In this document: one piece after another, positions 1-6,721 of the stretch
Numbering within the stretch: position 1 is the first letter of the stretch
How the letters are laid out: the number at the start of each line of letters is the position of its first letter
DNA from: an uncultured Oribacterium sp.
Lineage (GTDB): Bacteria > Bacillota > Clostridia > Lachnospirales > Lachnospiraceae
Direction: 5' to 3'
Length of the DNA: 17,071 nt
Assembly (NCBI GenBank): GCA_934270345.1
Contig: CAKQPT010000038.1
Span: 1 to 17,071, forward strand
The notes under the pieces: generated by a model
What the model was told of the DNA's origin: nothing
What the model saw: only the letters and a program-made list of their open reading frames with translations
Databases searched by the model: none
Made by a program: the position numbers and the translations under genes

Positions 1-14
1 ATTTGCAAAAAATA

Positions 15-38
15 AGACCCACGCTTTCGCGTGAGTCT
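15..38 (-). terminator. Stem-loop, candidate leftward terminator
   Basis: A 10-bp stem with one mismatch (AGACCCACGC against GCGTGAGTCT) closes a TTTC loop. The run of A residues just to its left becomes a U-tract only when read leftward, so it looks like a terminator for minus-strand transcription. No minus-strand gene is visible to its right before position 240, so its client is unknown. Confidence 0.45.
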
Positions 39-59
39 AAATGTTAAGTTGACGACATT

Positions 60-73
60 GGGGTCAGACCCCC
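60..73. repeat. GGGGTC-A-GACCCC palindromic element, left copy
   Basis: The 14-base string GGGGTCAGACCCCC is an almost perfect dyad around a central A. Its exact reverse complement occurs at 1342-1355, so two copies in opposite orientation flank the membrane-protein gene at 241-1281. It resembles small dispersed intergenic palindromes of the REP type; whether it is dispersed in this genome cannot be seen here. Confidence 0.6.
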
Positions 74-106
74 TTACAAAATTCTTAAGGTCACACCCCG
101 GGAAAG

Positions 107-143
107 GGGGCTGAAGCCTGCTATAGGCGATCAGCCCCTTTTT
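107..143 (+). terminator. Rho-independent terminator, rightward
   Basis: An outer stem GGGGCTGA (107-114) pairs with TCAGCCCC (131-138). Inside it is a second stem, GCCT/AGGC, and it is followed by a T-tract (139-143). It probably ends a plus-strand transcript arriving from left of the window and insulates the promoter that follows. Confidence 0.7.
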
Positions 144-146
144 GTA

Positions 147-176
147 TTGCGAAACACTGGTCGAACAGGTTAAAAT
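147..176 (+). promoter_or_regulatory. Candidate sigma-70 promoter for the Gly/Ser-rich membrane protein
   Basis: TTGCGA (147-152) and TAAAAT (171-176) are 18 bp apart, immediately after the terminator ending at 143. The implied leader of about 60 nt carries a small GCATC/GATGC hairpin (206-219). The assignment rests on motif and position only. Confidence 0.4.
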
Positions 177-240
177 AATAGTATCTATGATGGTTCGGAA
201 TGCATGCATCGTTGGATGCGTTTTAAGAAGGAGGTGCACT

Positions 241-1281
241 ATGCCACATTCAGGAGGGGGCGGCAGTCATTCAGGTGGAAGCAGTTATTCGGGAGGCTCC
301 AGTGGAGGATCCGGTGGCAGCGCGAAGAGCTACCGGCATTCCAGCACGCCGTTTAAGGGCGGCAGAGCGTTCGTTATTTATAATCGGATGAATGAACCGA
401 AGGTCGTCTATACGGATGAGCCGAATTATCACGAGGAGACGACGAAGGGGCAGTATATCCGTTCGGTCGTGTTCGCGATCATCGTGGGTATCCCGGGCAT
501 CGCGATCATGCTGCTCGGTCTCGTCACGATGTTTTCTGCGTTCTCCATCGGGTATAAGAAGACCGTCGTGCCGGAGTACGTGGATCAGTCGATCTTCATC
601 CAGGACGACTACGGGCATCTGACGGATGCAGAGCTGGACCGGCTCGATCAGAGTCTCAGCGCGTTCCGGGATCACACCGGTATCATCCCGGCGGTCGAGT
701 TTACGAACGACGCTGCCTGGGAGCTGGACTACGATGACATGGAGAGCTTCGCGTACAACGAGTACATCTGTAACTTCGATGATGAGTATCATGTGCTGAT
801 CACCTACGGTTACGGCGCGGAGAATCCGGAGACCGGCTTCAACGAGTTCCACTACCATACGATGTGGGGTGATGATCTCGGGAAGACAGCGAAGAAGAAG
901 GATGAGGATCAGCTGATCGACCTGCTTCAGAAGAATCTCGCTCGTGCGAACGGGGATAATGTCGGCGATGCGATGGCGACGACCTTCGATGACTATCTCG
1001 CCTACTACGAGGCGAAGGGATTATCGGTCGATACGGAGAACCTGGGCGGCGGCTTCGCCGAGTTCTTCTTCGGTCTGATCCTCGTCGGTGCCTTCGTCGG
1101 TTCGGCCTTCGCGGTTCGTGCGAACTATCTGGAGGGACAGAAGAAGGGCATCCGGACCTACAAGATCAATGGTCAGCCGAAGATGCTGAAGTGCGACTAC
1201 TGTGGCTGTACCTACTATGCCGGTACGATCGGCACCTGCCCGCACTGCGGGGCACCGCTCAAGATGGAGGCAGATGGATAA
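241..1281 (+). CDS. Membrane protein with Gly/Ser-rich head, TPM-like domain and C-terminal zinc ribbon
   Basis: The protein has 346 residues, starting at the ATG 6 nt after AAGAAGGAGG (225-234); the frame is open further upstream but has no comparable ribosome site there. Residues 4-28 are almost only Gly, Ser and His. A membrane helix lies near 75-104. A region rich in acidic and aromatic residues at about 113-260 (LTDAELDRLDQSL, then a hydrophobic strand HVLITYGYG) resembles TPM/YgcG-type domains. A second helix lies near 272-293, and a zinc ribbon has C318, C321, C333 and C336. TPM-like proteins are linked to envelope and membrane-protein maintenance, but the exact role here is unknown. 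The Gly-rich stretch is at the N-terminus, whereas YgcG-type proteins carry theirs at the C-terminus. The gene stands alone between terminators. The membrane and zinc-ribbon calls are firm; the TPM call is tentative. Confidence 0.75.
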   Translation: MPHSGGGGSHSGGSSYSGGSSGGSGGSAKSYRHSSTPFKGGRAFVIYNRMNEPKVVYTDEPNYHEETTKGQYIRSVVFAIIVGIPGIAIMLLGLVTMFSAFSIGYKKTVVPEYVDQSIFIQDDYGHLTDAELDRLDQSLSAFRDHTGIIPAVEFTNDAAWELDYDDMESFAYNEYICNFDDEYHVLITYGYGAENPETGFNEFHYHTMWGDDLGKTAKKKDEDQLIDLLQKNLARANGDNVGDAMATTFDDYLAYYEAKGLSVDTENLGGGFAEFFFGLILVGAFVGSAFAVRANYLEGQKKGIRTYKINGQPKMLKCDYCGCTYYAGTIGTCPHCGAPLKMEADG

Positions 1282-1291
1282 ATCTGCTGAT

Positions 1292-1355
1292 GGGGGTCAT
1301 ACCCCCTTATGGATAGCGTAAGGGGGTTGATGACGCCACGCGGGGGTCTGACCCC
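1292..1355. repeat. Cluster of G5/C5 palindromes, right copy
   Basis: Three overlapping dyads lie here: GGGGGT-CAT-ACCCCC (1292-1306), CCCCCTTA (1302-1309) pairing with TAAGGGGG (1319-1326), and GGGGGTCTGACCCC (1342-1355), the exact reverse complement of 60-73. They can form alternative stem-loops between the end of the membrane-protein gene and the terminator. They look like a REP/MITE-type intergenic element. Confidence 0.6.
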
Positions 1356-1376
1356 GTATGGCTTCGCAGAAGATAG

Positions 1377-1411
1377 AAAAAAGCTTTCCGGGCAACCGGA
1401 AAGCTTTTTTT
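1377..1411. terminator. Bidirectional terminator between convergent genes
   Basis: AAAAAAGCTTTCCGG pairs with CCGGAAAGCTTTTTT around a four-base loop, giving a U-tract on either strand. It sits between the rightward membrane-protein gene and the leftward kdpE. The kdpE stop codon (TAA, 1410-1412) lies in the final T-run. Confidence 0.9.
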
Positions 1412-2111
1412 ATTCGACCTTCAGCATGCGATATCCGATGCCAATGTGGGTCTGGATGTACGGCTGGGCGTGTTCACCGCGCTCGAGCTTCTTGCGTAGG
1501 GTCGCCATGAAGACGCGGAGGGAGGCGACGTCGTTATCCCAGCTGCTGCCCCAGATCTGCTGGGTGATGTAGGTGTGGGTGAGGACCTTCCCGACGTTCC
1601 GGGAGAGGAGGCAGAGGAGCTTGAACTCGATCGGGGTGAGGTGCAGCTCCTCGTCCTTCATGTAGGCGCAGCCGGCGGCGTAGTCGATCTTCAGTTCGCC
1701 GTTCGTGAAGATCGGGGATTCCTGCCCGGATTCCGACTTCATCATGCCGAGGCGGCGCTGGGTCGCGCGGAGGCGCGCCAGGAGCTCCTCGACGGAGAAG
1801 GGCTTCGTCAGGTAGTCGTCGGCGCCGGCGTCGAGGGCCTCGATCTTATCGCTGTCCTCGGTGCGTGCGCTGATGACGATGATCGGCATGTTCGACCAGG
1901 AGCGGATCTTCCGGATGACGTCCACACCGTCGATGTCCGGCAGCCCGAGGTCGAGCAGCACGATGTCCGGATTATGGGACGAGGCCTCGAGGATGGCGCT
2001 CGTGCCATCCGGCGCGGAAAGGTATTTATAATCATGGGTTTTCAGCGTGGTGGTGATGAGATTCCGGACCGGTGTGTCGTCCTCCACCACGAGAATCAGT
2101 GCTTTATTCAT
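1410..2111 (-). CDS. kdpE: KdpE-type response regulator (OmpR family)
   Basis: This 233-residue cytoplasmic transcription regulator is the partner of the kinase encoded just upstream. The receiver domain (about 1-120) shows the acidic pair D11/D12, phospho-acceptor D54 (VLLDLGLP), S81 and K103 (TKPF). The C-terminal winged helix (about 135-230) has the OmpR/KdpE pattern LTPIEFKLLCLL and ends in GIGYRML. Family knowledge: KdpE binds tandem direct repeats when phosphorylated and in most bacteria activates the kdpFABC pump. No kdp pump genes are present; ktrB-ktrA lie upstream on the same strand, so the inferred target is Ktr. A weak GAGGT ribosome site precedes the ATG. The 111-nt gap to kdpD carries a candidate promoter, so it may be expressed from kdpD readthrough and separately. 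Confidence 0.92.
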   Translation of the reverse strand: MNKALILVVEDDTPVRNLITTTLKTHDYKYLSAPDGTSAILEASSHNPDIVLLDLGLPDIDGVDVIRKIRSWSNMPIIVISARTEDSDKIEALDAGADDYLTKPFSVEELLARLRATQRRLGMMKSESGQESPIFTNGELKIDYAAGCAYMKDEELHLTPIEFKLLCLLSRNVGKVLTHTYITQQIWGSSWDNDVASLRVFMATLRKKLERGEHAQPYIQTHIGIGYRMLKVE

Positions 2112-2139
2112 TCTGTTTACCTCATATCGTTCAGTTTTC

Positions 2140-2167
2140 TATCTACACGAGCGCAGGCCAATGTCTA
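2140..2167 (-). promoter_or_regulatory. Candidate promoter for kdpE
   Basis: On the minus strand TAGACA (2162-2167) and TAGATA (2140-2145) are separated by 16 bp, about 30 nt upstream of the kdpE start. A perfect 12-bp palindrome, GGATGAACATCC (2169-2180), abuts the -35 side and could be an operator. Motif evidence only. Confidence 0.35.
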
Positions 2168-2222
2168 TGGATGAACATCCTCACCGACCTGCGACCTGTC
2201 TGCTCTCTTTACAGTTCCCTGT

Positions 2223-4316
2223 CTACATATTTAAGTTAATCTCACTGAGCGGCAATGTAAAGGAGAAGATGCAGCCGTGTGGGGTATTGTCGCGGAGCGT
2301 GAGCTTGCCGCCGTGCGCGTGCACGATGGAACGGCAGAGGGAGAGGCCGAGGCCGAGGCTTCGGCGGCTGTCGGCTACGCGCTTGCTGCCGGTATAGAAC
2401 ATCTCAAAGACCTGTGGCTTCTGCGCATCCGGGATACCCGGGCCGTCGTCGGAGACCTCGATTACCGCGTGCTCCGCTTCACGGAAGGCGCGGATCTCGA
2501 TGTGTGACCCTGCCGGGCTGTACTTGATCGCGTTGTTCACGAGGTTGATGAGGAGCTGCATGATGAGACGCGCATCGGCCCGCACGAGGAGCGGCAGCTC
2601 GCCGCAGTCGCTCGTGATGTGGTGTTCCGCTGCGTGGCGGTCGATGTGCCGGAGTGCCTCGGCGACGATGTCATCCACGACCTGGTCGGAGAGCTGCAGC
2701 TTCACGCTGCCATCTGAGATCTTCGTGACGGCCAGGAGATTTTCCACGAGCTCTGTCAGCCACTGCGCGTCGTCGTAGATGTCCGTGATCATCTGTGTCC
2801 GGCTGTCGTCGTCGAGCGCCTGGTAGCTGTGGAGCAGGGCGTCTGCATTGCCCGAAATCGAGGTGAGCGGCGTCCGGAGATCGTGCGAGATGGAGCGAAG
2901 GAGGTTCGCGCGCAGCTGCTCGTTCTTCGCAAGCACGGCGGCCTTCTCGCGCTCCTCTGCGTTGTGACGGCTCTCGAGCGCGAGGGCGCACTCACCGAGG
3001 ATGGAGAGGAGGATGCTGGAGGTGAAGGCGTCGAGGGGCGCCTTTGCAGAGCAGGACACGCCGACCACGCCGTAGACCTGCTGGCCGGTGCGGATCGAGA
3101 GATAGAGGCAGCGCGCATCCGGAAACTTTTCGGTGCTCGCGCCGGCGCGTTTTCGCTTCGTCCAGACCCAGTCAACGACCTCCGGCTCACGTGCACACTC
3201 CGGAATGCTGCGAGGCGCACCGCCATCCGCCGGGAAGAGGTAGCCCTTCCGGCAACTGTCCGATGTGTCGGCGCTGGGGAGCGTAGAAGCGGATGCCGGA
3301 GCCGGCGACGAAGCGCTTGCAGAATCCGCCGTTCCGGCCTTCTGATCCGCCGGTTCGTCAAGCTGCATCGCCGGGTAGATCAGGATGTCGCGCTGCACGA
3401 GGCGCTGGATCTGCGTCGCGGTCGTGCGGTAGATGTCCGCCGGTGTCTCGGCCTTCTGCAGCTGCTGGTTCGCGTCGAAGAGGGTCTTCGTGCGATAGGC
3501 ATCCCGCGCGGAGAGCTCGGCATGGGCCTTCAGCTTCGCGGCGAGCGTGCCGGCGAGGATGGACGCGCCGAGCATGACGGCGAAGGTCACCGGGTAGTCC
3601 TTCCCGTAGGCGACGAGCGTAAGCCGCGGCTCGGTCAGGAAATAGTTGAAGAGAAAGACGCTGAGGACCGAGGCCAGCAGTCCGCAGGTGTAGCCGCTCG
3701 TGCTGACGGAGGTCAGGAGCACACCGAGGAGATAGATCGTGATGATGTTCGCGTCGGTGTAGTGCAGGCGGAAGAAGAGGAAGCCAATGATGGTGGCCAC
3801 GGCCTGGATGACGAGCGTGAGGACGAGATCCCGCAGGGTGGGTACCGTCGGTGCGATCGCCAGCATTGGCCGCCGCCGTGTGTGGCTGTAGACTACGGCG
3901 TCCGGGATGATGTGGATCTCGACGGTGGGCGCGAGCTCGGTGAGGCGTTCGGTCAGGGACGGCTGATTCCAGAAGTGCCGGCGCTCGGCACCGCTGCGGC
4001 CGAGGACGATCTTCGTGATGCCGGAGACGCGCGCGTACTCGGCGATCTGCGTTGGGACGTCGTCGCCGTGGGTGGTGACGATTTCCGCGCCGAGCTCCGT
4101 CGCGAGGTGGACGTGCGCTTGAAGACGTGCCTCATCCACGCTGCTCAGTGCGGTGTTGCCTGGCGTCTGTACGTAGAGCGCGGTCAGTGTACCGCCAAAG
4201 GCCTGCGCCATCTGTCCCGCCATGCGGACGATACGCTCGTTCGACGGCGAGGAGGAGAGGCAGACCAGGATATGTTCTTTTGATCGATGACTGGATATCG
4301 TTTGCGTCTGTTCCAT
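2223..4316 (-). CDS. kdpD: KdpD-type sensor histidine kinase lacking the N-terminal KdpD domain
   Basis: This membrane kinase has 697 residues, against roughly 900 for full-length KdpD. Order: universal-stress-protein domain (about 15-138), four membrane helices of the DUF4118 type (about 163-262), a GAF-like region (about 280-455) interrupted by a Ser/Ala/Pro-rich insert (about 328-355), HisKA with H478 in SHDLRTP, and the ATPase domain with N594/N595, DxGxG at 623-627 and GLGLS at 655-659. The usual N-terminal KdpD domain of about 200 residues with its Walker A loop is absent. C19-x-S21-x-S23, then 20 residues, then L44-T-A-x-Y48 nearly matches the c-di-AMP motif known from Staphylococcus KdpD. 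I start at 4316: an ATG at 4349 lies inside a TATAAT box and has no ribosome site, whereas AGGAAAGG precedes 4316. Expected to read potassium or turgor status and phosphorylate KdpE. Confidence 0.9.
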   Translation of the reverse strand: MEQTQTISSHRSKEHILVCLSSSPSNERIVRMAGQMAQAFGGTLTALYVQTPGNTALSSVDEARLQAHVHLATELGAEIVTTHGDDVPTQIAEYARVSGITKIVLGRSGAERRHFWNQPSLTERLTELAPTVEIHIIPDAVVYSHTRRRPMLAIAPTVPTLRDLVLTLVIQAVATIIGFLFFRLHYTDANIITIYLLGVLLTSVSTSGYTCGLLASVLSVFLFNYFLTEPRLTLVAYGKDYPVTFAVMLGASILAGTLAAKLKAHAELSARDAYRTKTLFDANQQLQKAETPADIYRTTATQIQRLVQRDILIYPAMQLDEPADQKAGTADSASASSPAPASASTLPSADTSDSCRKGYLFPADGGAPRSIPECAREPEVVDWVWTKRKRAGASTEKFPDARCLYLSIRTGQQVYGVVGVSCSAKAPLDAFTSSILLSILGECALALESRHNAEEREKAAVLAKNEQLRANLLRSISHDLRTPLTSISGNADALLHSYQALDDDSRTQMITDIYDDAQWLTELVENLLAVTKISDGSVKLQLSDQVVDDIVAEALRHIDRHAAEHHITSDCGELPLLVRADARLIMQLLINLVNNAIKYSPAGSHIEIRAFREAEHAVIEVSDDGPGIPDAQKPQVFEMFYTGSKRVADSRRSLGLGLSLCRSIVHAHGGKLTLRDNTPHGCIFSFTLPLSEINLNM

Positions 4317-4347
4317 GAAGAACGTTCCTTTCCTTTTCGTGATGCTC

Positions 4348-4356
4348 ATTATAACA
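4348..4356 (-). promoter_or_regulatory. Extended -10 promoter for kdpDE
   Basis: The minus strand reads TGTTATAAT, a textbook extended -10 box, with no good -35. Transcription would begin near 4341, downstream of the alternative ATG at 4349. This both supports the kdpD start at 4316 and separates kdpDE expression from ktrBA. Confidence 0.6.
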
Positions 4357-4357
4357 C

Positions 4358-4390
4358 AAAGAAGCCGGACCTGACGTTCGGCTTCTTTTT
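4358..4390. terminator. Terminator hairpin between the ktr and kdp genes
   Basis: AAAGAAGCCG (4358-4367) pairs perfectly with CGGCTTCTTT (4379-4388). Read leftward it follows ktrB-ktrA and the small protein gene and ends in TTTGTGTT, a moderate U-tract, so readthrough into kdpD is possible. Read rightward the tail is a clean T-run, but no rightward transcript is expected. Confidence 0.65.
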
Positions 4391-4399
4391 CGATACAGA

Positions 4400-4522
4400 T
4401 TATGGCTTGCGGCCATGCTTCCGCAGATAGCGTACCACTTTATCTTCCTCGGCTACGAGATAGATCCCGAAGCGGAAGAAGATGAGCAGGGCGAGGATCA
4501 GAAGAACTCCATCGACATCCAT
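4400..4522 (-). CDS. Small single-helix membrane protein (40 aa) after ktrA
   Basis: A 40-residue frame starts with MDVDGVLLILALLIFF. Residues 5-24 form one hydrophobic helix broken by a single Arg. The tail (25-40) runs from an acidic patch, EED, to a basic end, RYLRKHGRKP, so inside-positive topology would place the C-terminus in the cytoplasm. A perfect AGGAGG ribosome site overlaps the ktrA stop codon (4529-4535), 6 nt before the ATG, so translation is very likely and linked to ktrA. I do not recognise a family. By size and position it is reminiscent of small transporter subunits such as KdpF (about 29 residues, one helix), but no homology is claimed. Inference: an accessory or stabilising subunit of the KtrAB channel. 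Confidence 0.75.
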   Translation of the reverse strand: MDVDGVLLILALLIFFRFGIYLVAEEDKVVRYLRKHGRKP

Positions 4523-4532
4523 AGCGGGCCTC

Positions 4533-5180
4533 CTAGATCTGGAAGCACTTCTGCAGTGCCTTGTATTCGCCGATCACGAGGATCGTGACGTCGTCGGTGA
4601 GGACGATGTCCGGGGTGACGGTGACGTTCGTTTCGCCGTGGGACTTCACACCGAGGATGTTGATGCCGTAGAGCTTACGGATATTGAGTTCGCCAATGCT
4701 TTTCCCGAGCCACTGTTTCGGGATCGCGACTTCGAAGATGGCGTGCTGCTTATCGATCTCGACGTAATCGAAGATGTGGTCGGAGGTGTAACGGATGGCG
4801 GACCACTGGGCAATCTGCTTCTCCGGGTAGACGACCTGGTCGGCGCCGTTCCGCAGGAGGAACTTCGCCTGGACGTCACGCTCCGCACGGGAGACGACGC
4901 ACTTCGCACCGAGCTCCTTCAGAAGCGAGGTGGTTTCCAGCGAGTTCTGGAAGCTGCCGCTGATGGTGACGAAACAGACATCGTAGTTGCCGATGCCGAG
5001 GGAACGCAGGAAATCCGCGTTCGTGCTGTCGCCGATCTGTGCGGTGGTGACGTACGGAAGCACCTCGTTGATGCGCTCCTCTGAGATGTCCACGGCCATG
5101 ATCTGATGGCCGAGCTGCATCATCTGCATCGCGAGATGACGACCGAAACGACCTGCACCGATAAGTAATATGTTTTTCAT
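4533..5180 (-). CDS. ktrA: KtrA/TrkA-type potassium channel regulator
   Basis: This 215-residue cytoplasmic gating ring subunit controls the KtrB channel. The N-terminal RCK domain is a Rossmann fold with G8-x-G10-x-x-G13 (LIGAGRFGRHLA) and D31 at the end of the second strand, the nucleotide-binding pattern. The C-terminal RCK_C domain covers about 135-215. The length fits single-RCK KtrA, about half the size of double-RCK TrkA of Proteobacteria. Family knowledge: KtrA binds ATP/ADP at RCK_N, and in several Firmicutes c-di-AMP at RCK_C, which closes the channel. AAGGAGC precedes the ATG. It lies 134 nt downstream of ktrB on the same strand; I see no convincing promoter in that gap. Its stop overlaps the ribosome site of the 40-residue protein. 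Confidence 0.93.
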   Translation of the reverse strand: MKNILLIGAGRFGRHLAMQMMQLGHQIMAVDISEERINEVLPYVTTAQIGDSTNADFLRSLGIGNYDVCFVTISGSFQNSLETTSLLKELGAKCVVSRAERDVQAKFLLRNGADQVVYPEKQIAQWSAIRYTSDHIFDYVEIDKQHAIFEVAIPKQWLGKSIGELNIRKLYGINILGVKSHGETNVTVTPDIVLTDDVTILVIGEYKALQKCFQI

Positions 5181-5314
5181 GATGTTCTGCTCCTTACAAT
5201 CGAATATTTAAAATGAATGATGAATAGCAATGATTTGCGACATGAAACATCCATTGCCTGTACTCAGGTGTCTTTCGTATGCGAAGGCCGACCTGGCGGC
5301 ATGCTGAATGCTTG

Positions 5315-6655
5315 TCAGCCGACGGTGATCTGCTCCTGTGGCAGTCTGGCGACGCTGGTCTTTCGGCTCGAAACGGTCGCGTAGATGAGGGTGAGGCCTC
5401 CGACACGGCCCATGTACATGAGCACGATGAGGATGAGCTGCGACAGGATGTGCAGATGTGGCGTGAGACCGAGGGTCAGACCGACGGTTGCGACGGCGGA
5501 AGCGGTCTCGAAGAGGCAGCTGGAAAACGACAGACCCTCATAGATGCTGATGACGAGGGCACCGCCGAAGAAGAGGGTGAGGTACATCATCAGGATGGTG
5601 GCGGCGGTCCGTACGGTGCAGCAGTCGATGCGTCGTCCGTAGAGCTGCACGCTTTCACGCTGGCGGAAGGTTGCGATGGCGTTCGCCATCAGCACCGTGA
5701 AGGTGGTCGTCTTCATACCACCGGCGGTGGATCCCGGCGAGCCGCCGATCAGCATGAGGAGAATCATGACGCCGCGGGAAGCCCCGGAGAGCTTCGTAAG
5801 ATCGGTGGTGTTAAAGCCGGCGGTACGGGGCGTCACCGACTGGAACGTCGCGGCCAGCAGACGCTCACCGAGCGGAAGACCGCTGTAGTCATTGGCGAAA
5901 AACAGCGCAGCCGGCAGCACGATCAGTGCGAGGGTGGTCACGAGAATCACCTTGCTCTGCATGCGATAGCGGTGGAAGCGGAGCCGGTTCGTGCAGATGT
6001 CCTCCCAGGTCAGGAAGCCGATGCCGCCGATCACGATGAGCAGCATGATGGTGATGTTCACAAGGGGATCCGCGGTGTAGGCGGTCAGCGAGGGATAGAG
6101 ACTGCCGGGGCGGCCGAGCAGGTCGAAGCCGGCGTTGCAGAAGGCCGAGATCGAGTGGAAGACGGCGTACCAGATGCCGCGGAGGCCGTAGTCCCGGCAG
6201 AAGGCAGGGAGCAGGGCGAGGGCGCCGAGGAGCTCGATGAGGAAGGTGCCACGCAGAATGAAGCGCGTGAGGCGAACGATGCCGCCGACCTTCGGAGCCG
6301 AGATGGCGTCCTGCATGGTGCTGCGCTGCATGAGCGAGATTTTACGGCCGGAGAGGAGCGCGAAGGCCGCGGCGACCGTGATGATGCCGAGCCCACCGAT
6401 CTGGATGAGTAGCAGGATGATCGCCTGGCCGAAGCTCGACCAGTAAGTGCCGGTGTCCTGTACGACGAGGCCGGTCACGCACACTGCTGAGGTCGCCGTG
6501 AAAAGCGTCTCGTGGAACGGCGTCCACAGCCCGGCCGCCGAGGAAAGCGGCAGCATCAGGAGCAGCGCGCCCACGAGAATGACGCAGGCGAAGCCCCCGG
6601 TGATAATCTGAAACGACGAAAGACGATGCATCCGCCGAAGCTGTTCTTCAGTCAT
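5315..6655 (-). CDS. ktrB: KtrB-type potassium channel subunit (TrkH/KtrB family)
   Basis: This 446-residue membrane protein forms the potassium pathway of the Ktr system. Four selectivity-filter loops are visible: T61-G-L, N174-A-G-F-D, T278-A-G-F-N and T390-V-G-L-T. The flexible gating loop of the third repeat is at about 304-319 (GGSPGSTAGGMKTTTF). The length is typical of KtrB rather than the slightly longer TrkH. An AGGGAG ribosome site (6663-6668 on the minus strand) lies 7 nt before the ATG. It is the first gene of the potassium module. Upstream are a -10 box without a good -35 and a tandem TTAATA array, which suggests activator-dependent expression. The KtrB label is supported by the adjoining single-RCK KtrA; the wider TrkH family label is safe. 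Confidence 0.93.
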   Translation of the reverse strand: MTEEQLRRMHRLSSFQIITGGFACVILVGALLLMLPLSSAAGLWTPFHETLFTATSAVCVTGLVVQDTGTYWSSFGQAIILLLIQIGGLGIITVAAAFALLSGRKISLMQRSTMQDAISAPKVGGIVRLTRFILRGTFLIELLGALALLPAFCRDYGLRGIWYAVFHSISAFCNAGFDLLGRPGSLYPSLTAYTADPLVNITIMLLIVIGGIGFLTWEDICTNRLRFHRYRMQSKVILVTTLALIVLPAALFFANDYSGLPLGERLLAATFQSVTPRTAGFNTTDLTKLSGASRGVMILLMLIGGSPGSTAGGMKTTTFTVLMANAIATFRQRESVQLYGRRIDCCTVRTAATILMMYLTLFFGGALVISIYEGLSFSSCLFETASAVATVGLTLGLTPHLHILSQLILIVLMYMGRVGGLTLIYATVSSRKTSVARLPQEQITVG

Positions 6656-6685
6656 AGAAATTCTCCCTTTCTCAGAATTGCACTA

Positions 6686-6691
6686 ATGATA
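6686..6691 (-). promoter_or_regulatory. Candidate -10 box of the ktrB promoter
   Basis: TATCAT on the minus strand places the transcript start about 23 nt before the ktrB ATG. The matching -35 position (6709-6714) reads TCCCCC, a very poor hexamer. A weak -35 with an upstream direct-repeat array is the usual layout of a promoter needing an OmpR-family activator. Confidence 0.5.
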
Positions 6692-6721
6692 GCAGGGAGG
6701 AGTTAAAGGGGGGATAAGGGA

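Noticed and set aside
1575..2174. Open frame of 199 codons opposite kdpE
   Set aside because: Shadow of the response-regulator gene; no start signal or domain.
2829..4283. Open frame of 484 codons on the plus strand opposite kdpD
   Set aside because: It is Arg/Gly/Asp/Glu-rich with no recognisable domain and arises from the GC-rich codon use of kdpD, whose motifs are all intact on the other strand.
4317..4349. Eleven-residue N-terminal extension of kdpD from the ATG at 4349
   Set aside because: That ATG lies within the TATAAT box and lacks a ribosome site; the ATG at 4316 has AGGAAAGG upstream.
5181..5314. Promoter for ktrA in the gap after ktrB
   Set aside because: TTGCTA and TAAATA on the minus strand are only 14 bp apart, too close for a sigma-70 promoter.
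5279..6412. Open frame of 377 codons on the plus strand opposite ktrB
   Set aside because: Composition is typical of an antisense shadow, very acidic and without hydrophobic core, and ktrB has every selectivity-filter motif.
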